A stretch of DNA of 8,469 bases from JAVBOD01 sp031551045 (GTDB taxonomy: Bacteria; Bacteroidota; Bacteroidia; Bacteroidales; UBA932), in the NCBI GenBank assembly GCA_031551045.1, contig JAVBOD010000026.1:1-8469 (forward strand). The letters run 5' to 3'. The position numbers and the translations under genes are program-made. The notes beneath the pieces were generated by a model. That model made no database searches, was not told the origin of the DNA, and saw only the letters and a program-made list of their open reading frames with translations. Below, piece by piece: positions 1 to 5,910 of the stretch; position 1 is the first letter of the stretch, and every line of letters starts with the position of its first letter.

Positions 1-1931
1 CCGTTAATTCCGTGGGTTATCACGCCTTCTTTTCCGCCGGAAGTCTGATAGCCGAAAGCAGTGCCGTAAGCAGTGGTAACATGCCCTGAACGAGCCCACT
101 GCGAGCCGTTGCTTACTGTCGAATGTCCCCATTGGGAATAAGGATTGTGCGCTTGAGAAGTGTGCCCGTAACTGCCTGTCCATGGATTGTACGTATTGGC
201 TGCGGTGCGTCCGCCATACCAACCCTGCACACTGGCCGAACGCCCGTAGCGGCCGGTCATCGGATTATACCAGGCTGCGGTTCCAACGGAACCATAAGGC
301 CCGTAAGCCCTGCGCCCGACGGCAAAACCGCCCGTCCATGGATTATATACCGCTCCCGCTCCGTAGGTGCATGGCCATGGATGATATACGGGATAGGGTA
401 CGCCCGGCCCCCAGTAAACATACGGAGGATAATACCAACCGGTACCGTAAACAATTGCTGCATCTACAATGGCGCCGACTGTAACGCCGATAATGAACGC
501 TCCTAAATAACCACTGGTGGAACTGCATTCAACAGTAGTGGAAGTGGGGTTGGTTTGCGTAACATACGTCACATTGTAAACCGGCGAACTCGGCGGAATG
601 GTATAGATGACGCTTGGCACGGAATCAGCTGTTTTCCACGGGCCGTTGGGAGATGTGGACATAAACCATACGGCTTGGAAACACATGTAATACAAGTCGC
701 CTACTTTTATAACTTTATCTTGCGTGTTGGTGGCGTATTCCAGCGAAGTGCCTTCTATCGGGGCAAATTTCGGAGTGCCGTCATAAGTAGCTTTGGCCTT
801 AGCTTCGGCCTCGGCACGATTCACCACTACGGTAGTAGGAATCTGCGCCAGCATCACAGCATCGGAAGCCTGTATGGTTCCCGGCACGGATGCCAGAACA
901 TGCGCTTTCGGAGAGTCTTCCGGGATTTTAGCGAAATCGTCCGGTAAATTATTTCCGGCATACGACCAGGGGCCATGGAAGGATGCGGCGCGGAACCAGC
1001 GTCCCGAAAGCAAGATATAATATTGGTCTTGCGCTTCGTCCACAAAAATATCATCGTCCGAATTGCTGACATACAACAGTTGCGTTCCCGGTATCTTCGT
1101 ATATACCGGCGCTCCTTCCATCAAAATCAGTTCGGCCGGCACATTGCTGTAAAAAACAACCGGCACGTCGGTTGCTGCGTGTGGCGGAACCTGTTGCTTC
1201 ACATCGTCGAAATTCTGTCCGGCAGGAAGAGCAGCCATGTCTTTAGGCAAGGTTTGCGTTTGCATCCAAGCGCCTCCTAAATTAGCGGTAGTGAGCCATA
1301 CATCGTTCACCAGTAGATAGTATATCTTGGTAGATTTTTCATAAAATAAATCCCAGTTCGTATTGACTACAAATTCCATATTTGTTTTTTCGATAGGCGA
1401 CAGGACCGGATCTCCGTCCACCATCAAAAGAATAGCCGGGCTTGTACTGTAAAAAATACGGGGAGGGTCGTTTTTCGTTTGCACGGTTTGGGCTTTTACT
1501 TTTCCGTTGCTGTTAAGCTCAGCCATGATACGGTCGATTGAGTACGATTCGGAACTTGTGGGAGCCATTTCCATGAATAATTTTTTCAGATTTCCGGCTG
1601 TTTTCGAATCCAACGAAGGAAAACGAACATCCGTATAATCGATATCATGGAGATAAGTTGTTCGAGCTTCCTTATCGGTTTTCGTTTCGCTCTCGAACGA
1701 AACCACGCCGAGCACTTCTTTTTGCCCGGTGGGAGTGAGGCTGAAAGCCATTCGTCCGGTTATTTTTTTATAATTATCCCATTTGTCGATTTGTGGCTGA
1801 TAATATACCAGCGTTGCCTTGCTATTGGAAATTTGACGCGGCCACCCGATATCCTGCGTGATATCGGTTTGTGCCATGTTGCTTACGGCGGCACAGCACA
1901 TAAGCAAAGTTGTGATGAATATTTTTTTCAT
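1..1931 (-). CDS. Large secreted repeat protein of unknown function (3' end beyond window)
   Basis: The frame is open from ATG at 1931 to the left edge: 643 codons without a stop, so the C-terminus is missing. Residues 1-20 look like a signal peptide (MKKIFITTLL..., cleavage likely after A20); Cys12 and Cys13 lack a good lipobox, so a lipoprotein is unlikely. After an N-terminal domain (about 27-110) come three related modules. Each has an I-x-[GK]-T motif (180, 280, 392) followed 30-32 residues later by a VW/RW motif with Trp212, Trp312 and Trp422; the last reads VWFMSTSPNGPW. A PPSSP linker (446-450) leads to a hydrophobic, glycine-spaced segment (474-496), then a Tyr/Gly/Pro/Trp-rich tail with NP[WM]TG at 530, 556 and 582, exactly 26 residues apart. 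From memory, similar proteins occur in Bacteroidota and Proteobacteria, sometimes labelled 'autotransporter' or 'carbohydrate-binding' without proof. An envelope or extracellular location is inferred. No Shine-Dalgarno is seen; the start is set by the signal peptide. Confidence 0.88.
   Translation of the reverse strand, partial: MKKIFITTLLMCCAAVSNMAQTDITQDIGWPRQISNSKATLVYYQPQIDKWDNYKKITGRMAFSLTPTGQKEVLGVVSFESETKTDKEARTTYLHDIDYTDVRFPSLDSKTAGNLKKLFMEMAPTSSESYSIDRIMAELNSNGKVKAQTVQTKNDPPRIFYSTSPAILLMVDGDPVLSPIEKTNMEFVVNTNWDLFYEKSTKIYYLLVNDVWLTTANLGGAWMQTQTLPKDMAALPAGQNFDDVKQQVPPHAATDVPVVFYSNVPAELILMEGAPVYTKIPGTQLLYVSNSDDDIFVDEAQDQYYILLSGRWFRAASFHGPWSYAGNNLPDDFAKIPEDSPKAHVLASVPGTIQASDAVMLAQIPTTVVVNRAEAEAKAKATYDGTPKFAPIEGTSLEYATNTQDKVIKVGDLYYMCFQAVWFMSTSPNGPWKTADSVPSVIYTIPPSSPVYNVTYVTQTNPTSTTVECSSTSGYLGAFIIGVTVGAIVDAAIVYGTGWYYPPYVYWGPGVPYPVYHPWPCTYGAGAVYNPWTGGFAVGRRAYGPYGSVGTAAWYNPMTGRYGRSASVQGWYGGRTAANTYNPWTGSYGHTSQAHNPYSQWGHSTVSNGSQWARSGHVTTAYGTAFGYQTSGGKEGVITHGIN
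111..344 (-). repeat. Three tandem 26-residue NPxTG repeats (coding)
   Basis: In the tail of the large secreted protein, units begin at residues 530 (NPWTGGF), 556 (NPMTGRYGR) and 582 (NPWTGSYGH), giving three consecutive units of exactly 26 residues, each rich in Gly, Tyr and Ala. The three motifs use different codons for Pro, Thr and the Trp/Met position, so the repeats are diverged rather than a recent DNA expansion. A further NPYSQWGHS segment lies at 596, inside the third unit. Confidence 0.8.
474..509 (-). other. Coding segment for glycine-zipper-like hydrophobic stretch
   Basis: Within the large secreted protein, residues about 475-486 read YLGAFIIGVTVG, and the hydrophobic, glycine-spaced character continues to about residue 496. 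It could insert in or lie along a membrane, but one Asp (490) interrupts it, so a simple transmembrane helix is not certain. It separates the three Trp modules from the Tyr/Gly/Pro-rich tail. Confidence 0.5.
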
Positions 1932-2030
1932 TTTTTTGAAATTTATTTTTTACAATGAGATCGTATTGTTGTTCCGTAAGCTTCTTATGCCATTATATGT
2001 ATTGCTCCGTCTTATGTGGTGGTTGTCGGC

Positions 2031-2060
2031 TTGATAATGTATAGATTTTAATACTGTTTG
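2031..2060 (+). promoter_or_regulatory. Weak candidate grpE promoter
   Basis: TTG at 2031-2033 is followed by TACTGTTTG at 2052-2060. The TTG-to-TTTG distance (23 nt) fits the Bacteroidota sigma-70 layout, but the TA pair is one base too far upstream of the TTTG. A second near match, TACTTTTTG at 2146-2154, lacks a well-placed -33 box. A start near 2066 would leave a leader of about 195 nt. Confidence 0.25.
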
Positions 2061-2246
2061 TGTAGATAATGCAATTATTATTCCAAACCCTTCAATGCTT
2101 TTTACCGGTGATGTTGTGAAAAAAAATGAAGGAATGGATTTTAGATACTTTTTGAAAGGTGATAATCTGCTTTCCGGAATTAATACTGACATCTTGTCTT
2201 ACTTTTATTTATGGCAGGCTTTTTGTGCCATTCTTATTTCACTACA

Positions 2247-2252
2247 AAGAGG
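2247..2252 (+). promoter_or_regulatory. Ribosome binding site deciding the grpE start
   Basis: AAGAGG lies 7 nt before the ATG at 2260 and is the only clear Shine-Dalgarno-like sequence before a gene start in this window. It favours the 192-residue GrpE over the longer form starting at 2095. Confidence 0.7.
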
Positions 2253-2259
2253 AATAACT

Positions 2260-2838
2260 ATGAAAAATCGAGAACAGGAGAATCAATCGGAAGAAAATCA
2301 AGATATTAACAACGATTCAATAAATGCAGAAATACCTTCCGAAGAGGCCGAAGTACTTGCTTCCGGTGAAATGAATCATGCCGCCCAGGCTGAGAATAAT
2401 AATATAGCGGAAAAATTGGCAGAAGCGAATGACAAATACCTGCGTTTGGCTGCCGAATTCGATAATTTTCGTAAACGTAATGCCCGCGAACGCTTAGAAC
2501 TGATAGCCACCGCCGGTGAAGACGTAATCACAGGGCTGTTGCCGGTGGTGGATGATTTTGAACGGGCTCTGGCCGCTTTCGAAAATACGGAAGAATCTTC
2601 TCCGATGCAGGAAGGAATACGCTTAATATACGAAAAATTGATGCGATATTTAGAAAGCAAGGGCTTGCAAAAAATGGATGTATTAGGAAAAGATTTAGAT
2701 ACCGATTTATGCGATGCAATTAGTAAATTTGCCGCGCCAAAAGAATCATTGAAAAATAAAATTATAGAGGTGGTGCAAGCAGGATATATGCTGAACGGTA
2801 AAGTAATCCGCCATGCCAAAGTGGTAATGGGGGAATAA
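2260..2838 (+). CDS. grpE: GrpE nucleotide-exchange factor
   Basis: GrpE releases ADP from the Hsp70 chaperone DnaK in the cytoplasm and works with DnaJ, encoded next. The 192-residue product has the family layout: an acidic, Asn/Glu-rich disordered N-terminus (about 1-45), a long helix or coiled coil (about 46-90, including LAAEFDNFRKR), the core motif LLPVVDDFERAL (93-104), and the C-terminal beta-domain signature with GYMLNGKVIRHAKVV (175-189). The frame is also open upstream to 2095, but those 55 residues do not resemble GrpE, and AAGAGG sits 7 nt before the ATG at 2260, so I use the shorter start. One oddity: the signature segment that in most GrpE proteins reads like FDP..H.AI is LDTDLCDAI here, with Cys151 in place of the usual His. 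Thr in place of Pro is, as I recall, common in this phylum. dnaK is not in the window. Confidence 0.95.
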   Translation: MKNREQENQSEENQDINNDSINAEIPSEEAEVLASGEMNHAAQAENNNIAEKLAEANDKYLRLAAEFDNFRKRNARERLELIATAGEDVITGLLPVVDDFERALAAFENTEESSPMQEGIRLIYEKLMRYLESKGLQKMDVLGKDLDTDLCDAISKFAAPKESLKNKIIEVVQAGYMLNGKVIRHAKVVMGE

Positions 2839-2897
2839 AACGTTCTTTTTCGACGAATGCGAAGCAGACAACATGGATTATAAAATTAAAACAAAAG

Positions 2898-2936
2898 CGG
2901 TTCAAAAATAAGTTGCGATAACTTATTTTTGAACCG
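2898..2936. repeat. Perfect 17-bp inverted repeat between grpE and dnaJ (hairpin)
   Basis: The left arm CGGTTCAAAAATAAGTT (2898-2914), loop GCGAT (2915-2919) and right arm AACTTATTTTTGAACCG (2920-2936) pair without mismatch; with a one-base bulge the stem extends about three more pairs. It starts 59 bp after the grpE stop and ends 17 bp before the dnaJ start. On the plus strand no T tract follows, so it is a poor intrinsic terminator for grpE. Read on the minus strand, the hairpin is followed by the T-rich CTTTTGTTTTAATTTTAT, which does look like a terminator, although no minus-strand gene feeds into it. Other possible roles are an mRNA stabiliser or processing element, or a protein-binding operator. 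Confidence 0.85.
2899..2931 (+). promoter_or_regulatory. Possible dnaJ promoter inside the inverted repeat
   Basis: TATTTTTG at 2924-2931 is an exact match to the Bacteroidota -7 consensus TAnnTTTG. At the right distance upstream (20 bp) lies GGTTC (2899-2903), only a partial match to the -33 TTTG. Transcription would start near 2938 and give a leader of about 15 nt. The match could be chance in an AT-rich arm. Confidence 0.3.
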
Positions 2937-2953
2937 GCTCTTATACCTAAAAA

Positions 2954-4105
2954 ATGACCAAACGCGATTATTACGAAATATTAGAAATTTCTCGTTCTGC
3001 CTCAGCGGAAGAAATTAAGAAAGCTTACCGCAAAATGGCGATGAAATACCATCCCGATAAGAACGAGGGAAACAAAGAAGCCGAGGAAAAGTTTAAAGAA
3101 GCTGCCGAAGCTTATGATGTACTCAGCAATCCCGATAAAAAAGCCCGCTATGACCAATTCGGCCATGCCGGCGTGAGTGGTGGAAACGGCGGTTTCGGCG
3201 CCGGCGATTTTACCATGGACGATATTTTCAGCCATTTCGGCGATATGTTCGAATCGTGGGGGCTTGGAGGCCACTTCGGCGGTTTCGGCGGCCGTGGCGC
3301 CGCGCACCGGATGAATAAAGGCAGCAATATCCGCATACGGGTGAAGCTCAACCTCGAAGAAATAGCTCATGGCGTAGAAAAGAAAATCAAAGTCAATAAA
3401 ATGGCCTCCTGCGATGCCTGCAGAGGAACCGGCGCCAAGGATGGAACCGCTTTCGGTACGTGCGCTACCTGCAAAGGTTCCGGCATGGTGACACAAGTGA
3501 TGAATACCATGTTGGGGCGTATGCAAACAACGGTAGCCTGCCCTGCATGCGGCGGCGAGGGGCGGAAAATTACAACAGCCTGCCCGAAATGCAACGGCGA
3601 GGGCGCTGTGAAAAAAGAAGAAGAAATCAGTTTTAAAATACCGAAAGGCGTGGCATCGGGCATGCAGTTAACCGTGTCCGGAAAAGGAAACGCACCGCGC
3701 CATGGCGGAATAAATGGCGATTTGCTGGTGGTGATTGAAGAAGAAGAGCACCCTGAATTGCAACGCGATGAGAACGATTTGATTTATTCCTTGTTTATTA
3801 GTTTCAGCGAAGCGGCGCTGGGTACCACCACCGAAGTGCCCACCGTGGACGGAAAAGCAAAAATTAAAGTAGCAGCCGGAACACAGCCCGGGCGTGTGTT
3901 ACGCTTGCGCGGTAAAGGACTTCCTTCGGTAAACGGCTACGGAACCGGCGATTTATTGGTACATATCAATGTATGGGTGCCGACCAAAGTCGATAAAGAA
4001 GAGCAAAAAATATTGGAAAAACTGGCTACCGCCGAAAATTTCAAACCGAATCCGGATAAGGAAGACCGGAACTTCTTCGAACGTATGCGCAAAATGTTCA
4101 GCTAA
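2954..4105 (+). CDS. dnaJ: DnaJ (Hsp40) co-chaperone
   Basis: DnaJ delivers unfolded clients to DnaK and stimulates its ATPase in the cytoplasm. The 383-residue protein is a full-length class I DnaJ. It has a J-domain (about 1-70) with the HPD motif at 33-35, a Gly/Phe-rich linker (about 73-118), and a zinc-binding domain with all four CxxCxGxG motifs: CDACRGTG (153), CATCKGSG (170), CPACGGEG (196) and CPKCNGEG (210). The C-terminal client-binding domains follow to the end. Nothing is missing from the catalytic or zinc sites. The start is fixed by the usual MxKRDYYEIL beginning; no Shine-Dalgarno is visible. It follows grpE after 115 bp that include a strong hairpin, so it may be read through from grpE or have its own promoter. 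The lipid-kinase gene begins 2 nt after its stop, which suggests one transcript. Confidence 0.97.
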   Translation: MTKRDYYEILEISRSASAEEIKKAYRKMAMKYHPDKNEGNKEAEEKFKEAAEAYDVLSNPDKKARYDQFGHAGVSGGNGGFGAGDFTMDDIFSHFGDMFESWGLGGHFGGFGGRGAAHRMNKGSNIRIRVKLNLEEIAHGVEKKIKVNKMASCDACRGTGAKDGTAFGTCATCKGSGMVTQVMNTMLGRMQTTVACPACGGEGRKITTACPKCNGEGAVKKEEEISFKIPKGVASGMQLTVSGKGNAPRHGGINGDLLVVIEEEEHPELQRDENDLIYSLFISFSEAALGTTTEVPTVDGKAKIKVAAGTQPGRVLRLRGKGLPSVNGYGTGDLLVHINVWVPTKVDKEEQKILEKLATAENFKPNPDKEDRNFFERMRKMFS

Positions 4106-4107
4106 AC

Positions 4108-4995
4108 ATGTACCGGATAGCTTTCATTATCAATCCTATTTCAGGAACGACCAACAAAACGGGCGTTTTGAAATATATCGGACAGGTCTTTGGGGATATG
4201 GAGCAATATGACTTGACGCTACATACTACCCGGTGTGCCGGCGATGGTTATGAAATGGCCAAATATTATGCAGGACAAAATTACAATTCCGTGGTAGCGG
4301 TGGGGGGTGACGGAACGGTAAATGAAATAGCCCGCGGATTAATGGGCTCGAAAACCGCGTTAGGAATTGTGCCGATGGGCTCCGGAAACGGCTTGGCACG
4401 CCACCTTCAGATTCCTCTCAACCACCGTGATGCTATTGATATTATAGCCCTGAAAATAGCTTTGAAAAAAACACAACCCATAGATGCTGCACAAATTGAT
4501 GATAAAATATTTTTCTGTACGGCAGGTATTGGGTTCGATGCCCTTATCGGAAACAGGTTCAATGCCTCGAGCAAGCGCGGTTTGCAAACCTATTTTCAGG
4601 TGTCGGCTAAAGAAATCCTGCGCTACGAACCGCAGGAATATGAAATTATCATCGATGGTAAAAAAATAAAAAGGAAAGCGTTTCTTATAACGTTTGCCAA
4701 CGCCTCGCAATGGGGAAATAATGTGTATATAGCGCCACGTGCACACACCAGCGATGGACTGCTGGATGTTGTTATATGGCGGGAATTTCCGCTGATTGTT
4801 GCTCCCTGGATTTTTTCGCAGCTACTCACCAAAACAATGAACAAAGCCCCATACGTGGAAACATTTCGTGGAAAGAATATTACCGTCAAACGTAAGTTGC
4901 CCGATTATGTCCACTTTGACGGAGACTCTTGTATGATGGATACGGAATTAGAAATAAAAGTTATTCCTTTAGCTTTGAGGGTGCTGCTTCCTTAA
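4108..4995 (+). CDS. YegS/DagK-family lipid kinase (diacylglycerol kinase catalytic domain)
   Basis: The 295-residue soluble protein belongs to the diacylglycerol kinase catalytic-domain family (YegS, BmrU, DgkB), which phosphorylates diacylglycerol or related lipids using ATP at the inner face of the membrane. Evidence: NPISGT near the N-terminus (9-14), the nucleotide-binding motif GGDGTVNE (66-73), and GSGNGLARHL (91-100), followed by the family's beta-sandwich half with FDGD close to the C-terminus. The length is typical and both key glycine motifs are intact. The exact substrate (diacylglycerol, sphingoid base or another lipid) cannot be read from sequence; Bacteroidales make sphingolipids, so a sphingoid-kinase role is possible but unproven. 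The start lies 2 nt after the dnaJ stop, so translation may be coupled. The 3' end overlaps the convergent permease gene by 35 bp. Confidence 0.92.
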   Translation: MYRIAFIINPISGTTNKTGVLKYIGQVFGDMEQYDLTLHTTRCAGDGYEMAKYYAGQNYNSVVAVGGDGTVNEIARGLMGSKTALGIVPMGSGNGLARHLQIPLNHRDAIDIIALKIALKKTQPIDAAQIDDKIFFCTAGIGFDALIGNRFNASSKRGLQTYFQVSAKEILRYEPQEYEIIIDGKKIKRKAFLITFANASQWGNNVYIAPRAHTSDGLLDVVIWREFPLIVAPWIFSQLLTKTMNKAPYVETFRGKNITVKRKLPDYVHFDGDSCMMDTELEIKVIPLALRVLLP

Positions 4996-5881
4996 GCGCC
5001 GTACGTGTCCATTGCGATAGCAAAAGGCCTACGACTGCTATGGAGGCCCCGATTATTTTTCGCTTATTCAATTCTTCTTGTCCTATTAAAAAAGCAAGCA
5101 CCATTGTAATCAACGGAGTAAGCGTGGTGAACATGTTGGTTCTCGAAACTCCCAAGGTTTTGATGGTAAATACATAAAATAGAAAAGCCACACACGAAGG
5201 GAAAAGCGACAACATCACCAGTGGATACAGCGTGTCGATAGAAAAGTGAAACGCGGCAAATTCCTCGGATTCCAGTAAAAATAACGGAAGAAAAAACAGC
5301 GTACCTAATAAATTTTGGATGGTAACCAACGTAAAAGGATTATAGGTTACCGTGAGCCGTTTAATGACCAGCGAATAGCCTACGGCCGTGAATACAGCCA
5401 GAAATAGTAAGGCTACTCCGAGCGGATGTACACTTAAACTGAAATCATTATTCAACATGGCTAATAGCACGCCAAATAAGGAAAGCAACATTCCTACAAT
5501 ATTTATCCGTGTAAGGCGTTCGTTGAAAAAATAATAACCGGCAGCCAACGTGAACAATGGAATAGTAGCAATGATGACCGATGCAATAGTGGGCGAACCG
5601 GTGATTTTAATCCCGTTTGTTTCGCCGATAAAGTATAGAAAAGGCTCGAACAACGCCATGAGCAGGAACCATTTTGTATCTTTCCATTTCGGCCGCTGCA
5701 ACTTGTGCATTAAACCTAAGGAAACGAGAAGCACTACGGCAGCAATCAGCAGGCGCAGAAAGATGAGGCTATAAAGCGGAAAATGCAAAGACAGCAACTG
5801 GTCGGTCCATAAAAAAGACATGCCCCAGAAGGTAGTTGCCAAACAGATTCCTATATATACCCATGCTTTTTTGATTGCCAT
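4961..5881 (-). CDS. EamA/DMT-family permease
   Basis: The 306-residue integral inner-membrane protein has about ten hydrophobic helices (roughly 6-25, 36-57, 71-88, 97-119, 127-142, 153-173, 181-203, 217-240, 246-266 and 274-290). They form two EamA halves, each ending in a matching motif: NERLTRINIVGMLLSLFG and QEELNKRKIIGASIAVVG. This duplication and the length are standard for the drug/metabolite transporter superfamily, whose members move amino acids, nucleosides, sugars or metabolites. The substrate cannot be predicted. It begins 29 bp downstream of the pyrC stop with no visible terminator or Shine-Dalgarno, so it is probably the last gene of the glycosyltransferase-pyrC transcript; whether its substrate relates to pyrimidines is unknown. 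Its last 35 bp overlap the convergent lipid-kinase gene. Confidence 0.93.
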   Translation of the reverse strand: MAIKKAWVYIGICLATTFWGMSFLWTDQLLSLHFPLYSLIFLRLLIAAVVLLVSLGLMHKLQRPKWKDTKWFLLMALFEPFLYFIGETNGIKITGSPTIASVIIATIPLFTLAAGYYFFNERLTRINIVGMLLSLFGVLLAMLNNDFSLSVHPLGVALLFLAVFTAVGYSLVIKRLTVTYNPFTLVTIQNLLGTLFFLPLFLLESEEFAAFHFSIDTLYPLVMLSLFPSCVAFLFYVFTIKTLGVSRTNMFTTLTPLITMVLAFLIGQEELNKRKIIGASIAVVGLLLSQWTRTALKEAAPSKLKE

Positions 5882-5910
5882 TGTCAGAAATTTATCAAAC
5901 CCTAATAGTG

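Larger units (their letters stand above)
1932..2259. other. Divergent AT-rich intergenic region
   Basis: This 328-bp stretch separates the leftward secreted-protein gene from rightward grpE. It must carry both promoters, but I see no exact TTTG-N19-21-TAnnTTTG on either strand. The frame of grpE is open upstream to an ATG at 2095, but that extension has no family similarity and no ribosome-binding site. I see no CIRCE-type heat-shock inverted repeat, tRNA or small gene. Confidence 0.6.

Noticed and set aside
123..1280. Several plus-strand ORFs of 75-130 codons and small minus-strand ORFs across the left 1.3 kb
   Set aside because: All lie over the long minus-strand frame that runs from 1931 off the left edge, which has a signal peptide, repeats and family-like motifs; the small ORFs show no domain features.
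1647..1958. 103-codon plus-strand ORF
   Set aside because: It is antisense to the N-terminal part of the secreted protein gene and has no recognisable product.
2095..2259. N-terminal extension of grpE from an upstream ATG
   Set aside because: The extra 55 residues do not resemble GrpE, and a good ribosome binding site sits before the ATG at 2260.
1932..2259. CIRCE (HrcA operator) or similar heat-shock element before grpE
   Set aside because: No TTAGCACTC-N9-GAGTGCTAA-like inverted repeat is present.
3002..3663. Minus-strand ORFs of 174, 98 and 67 codons inside dnaJ
   Set aside because: They are antisense shadows of the Gly-rich, GC-richer dnaJ coding sequence.
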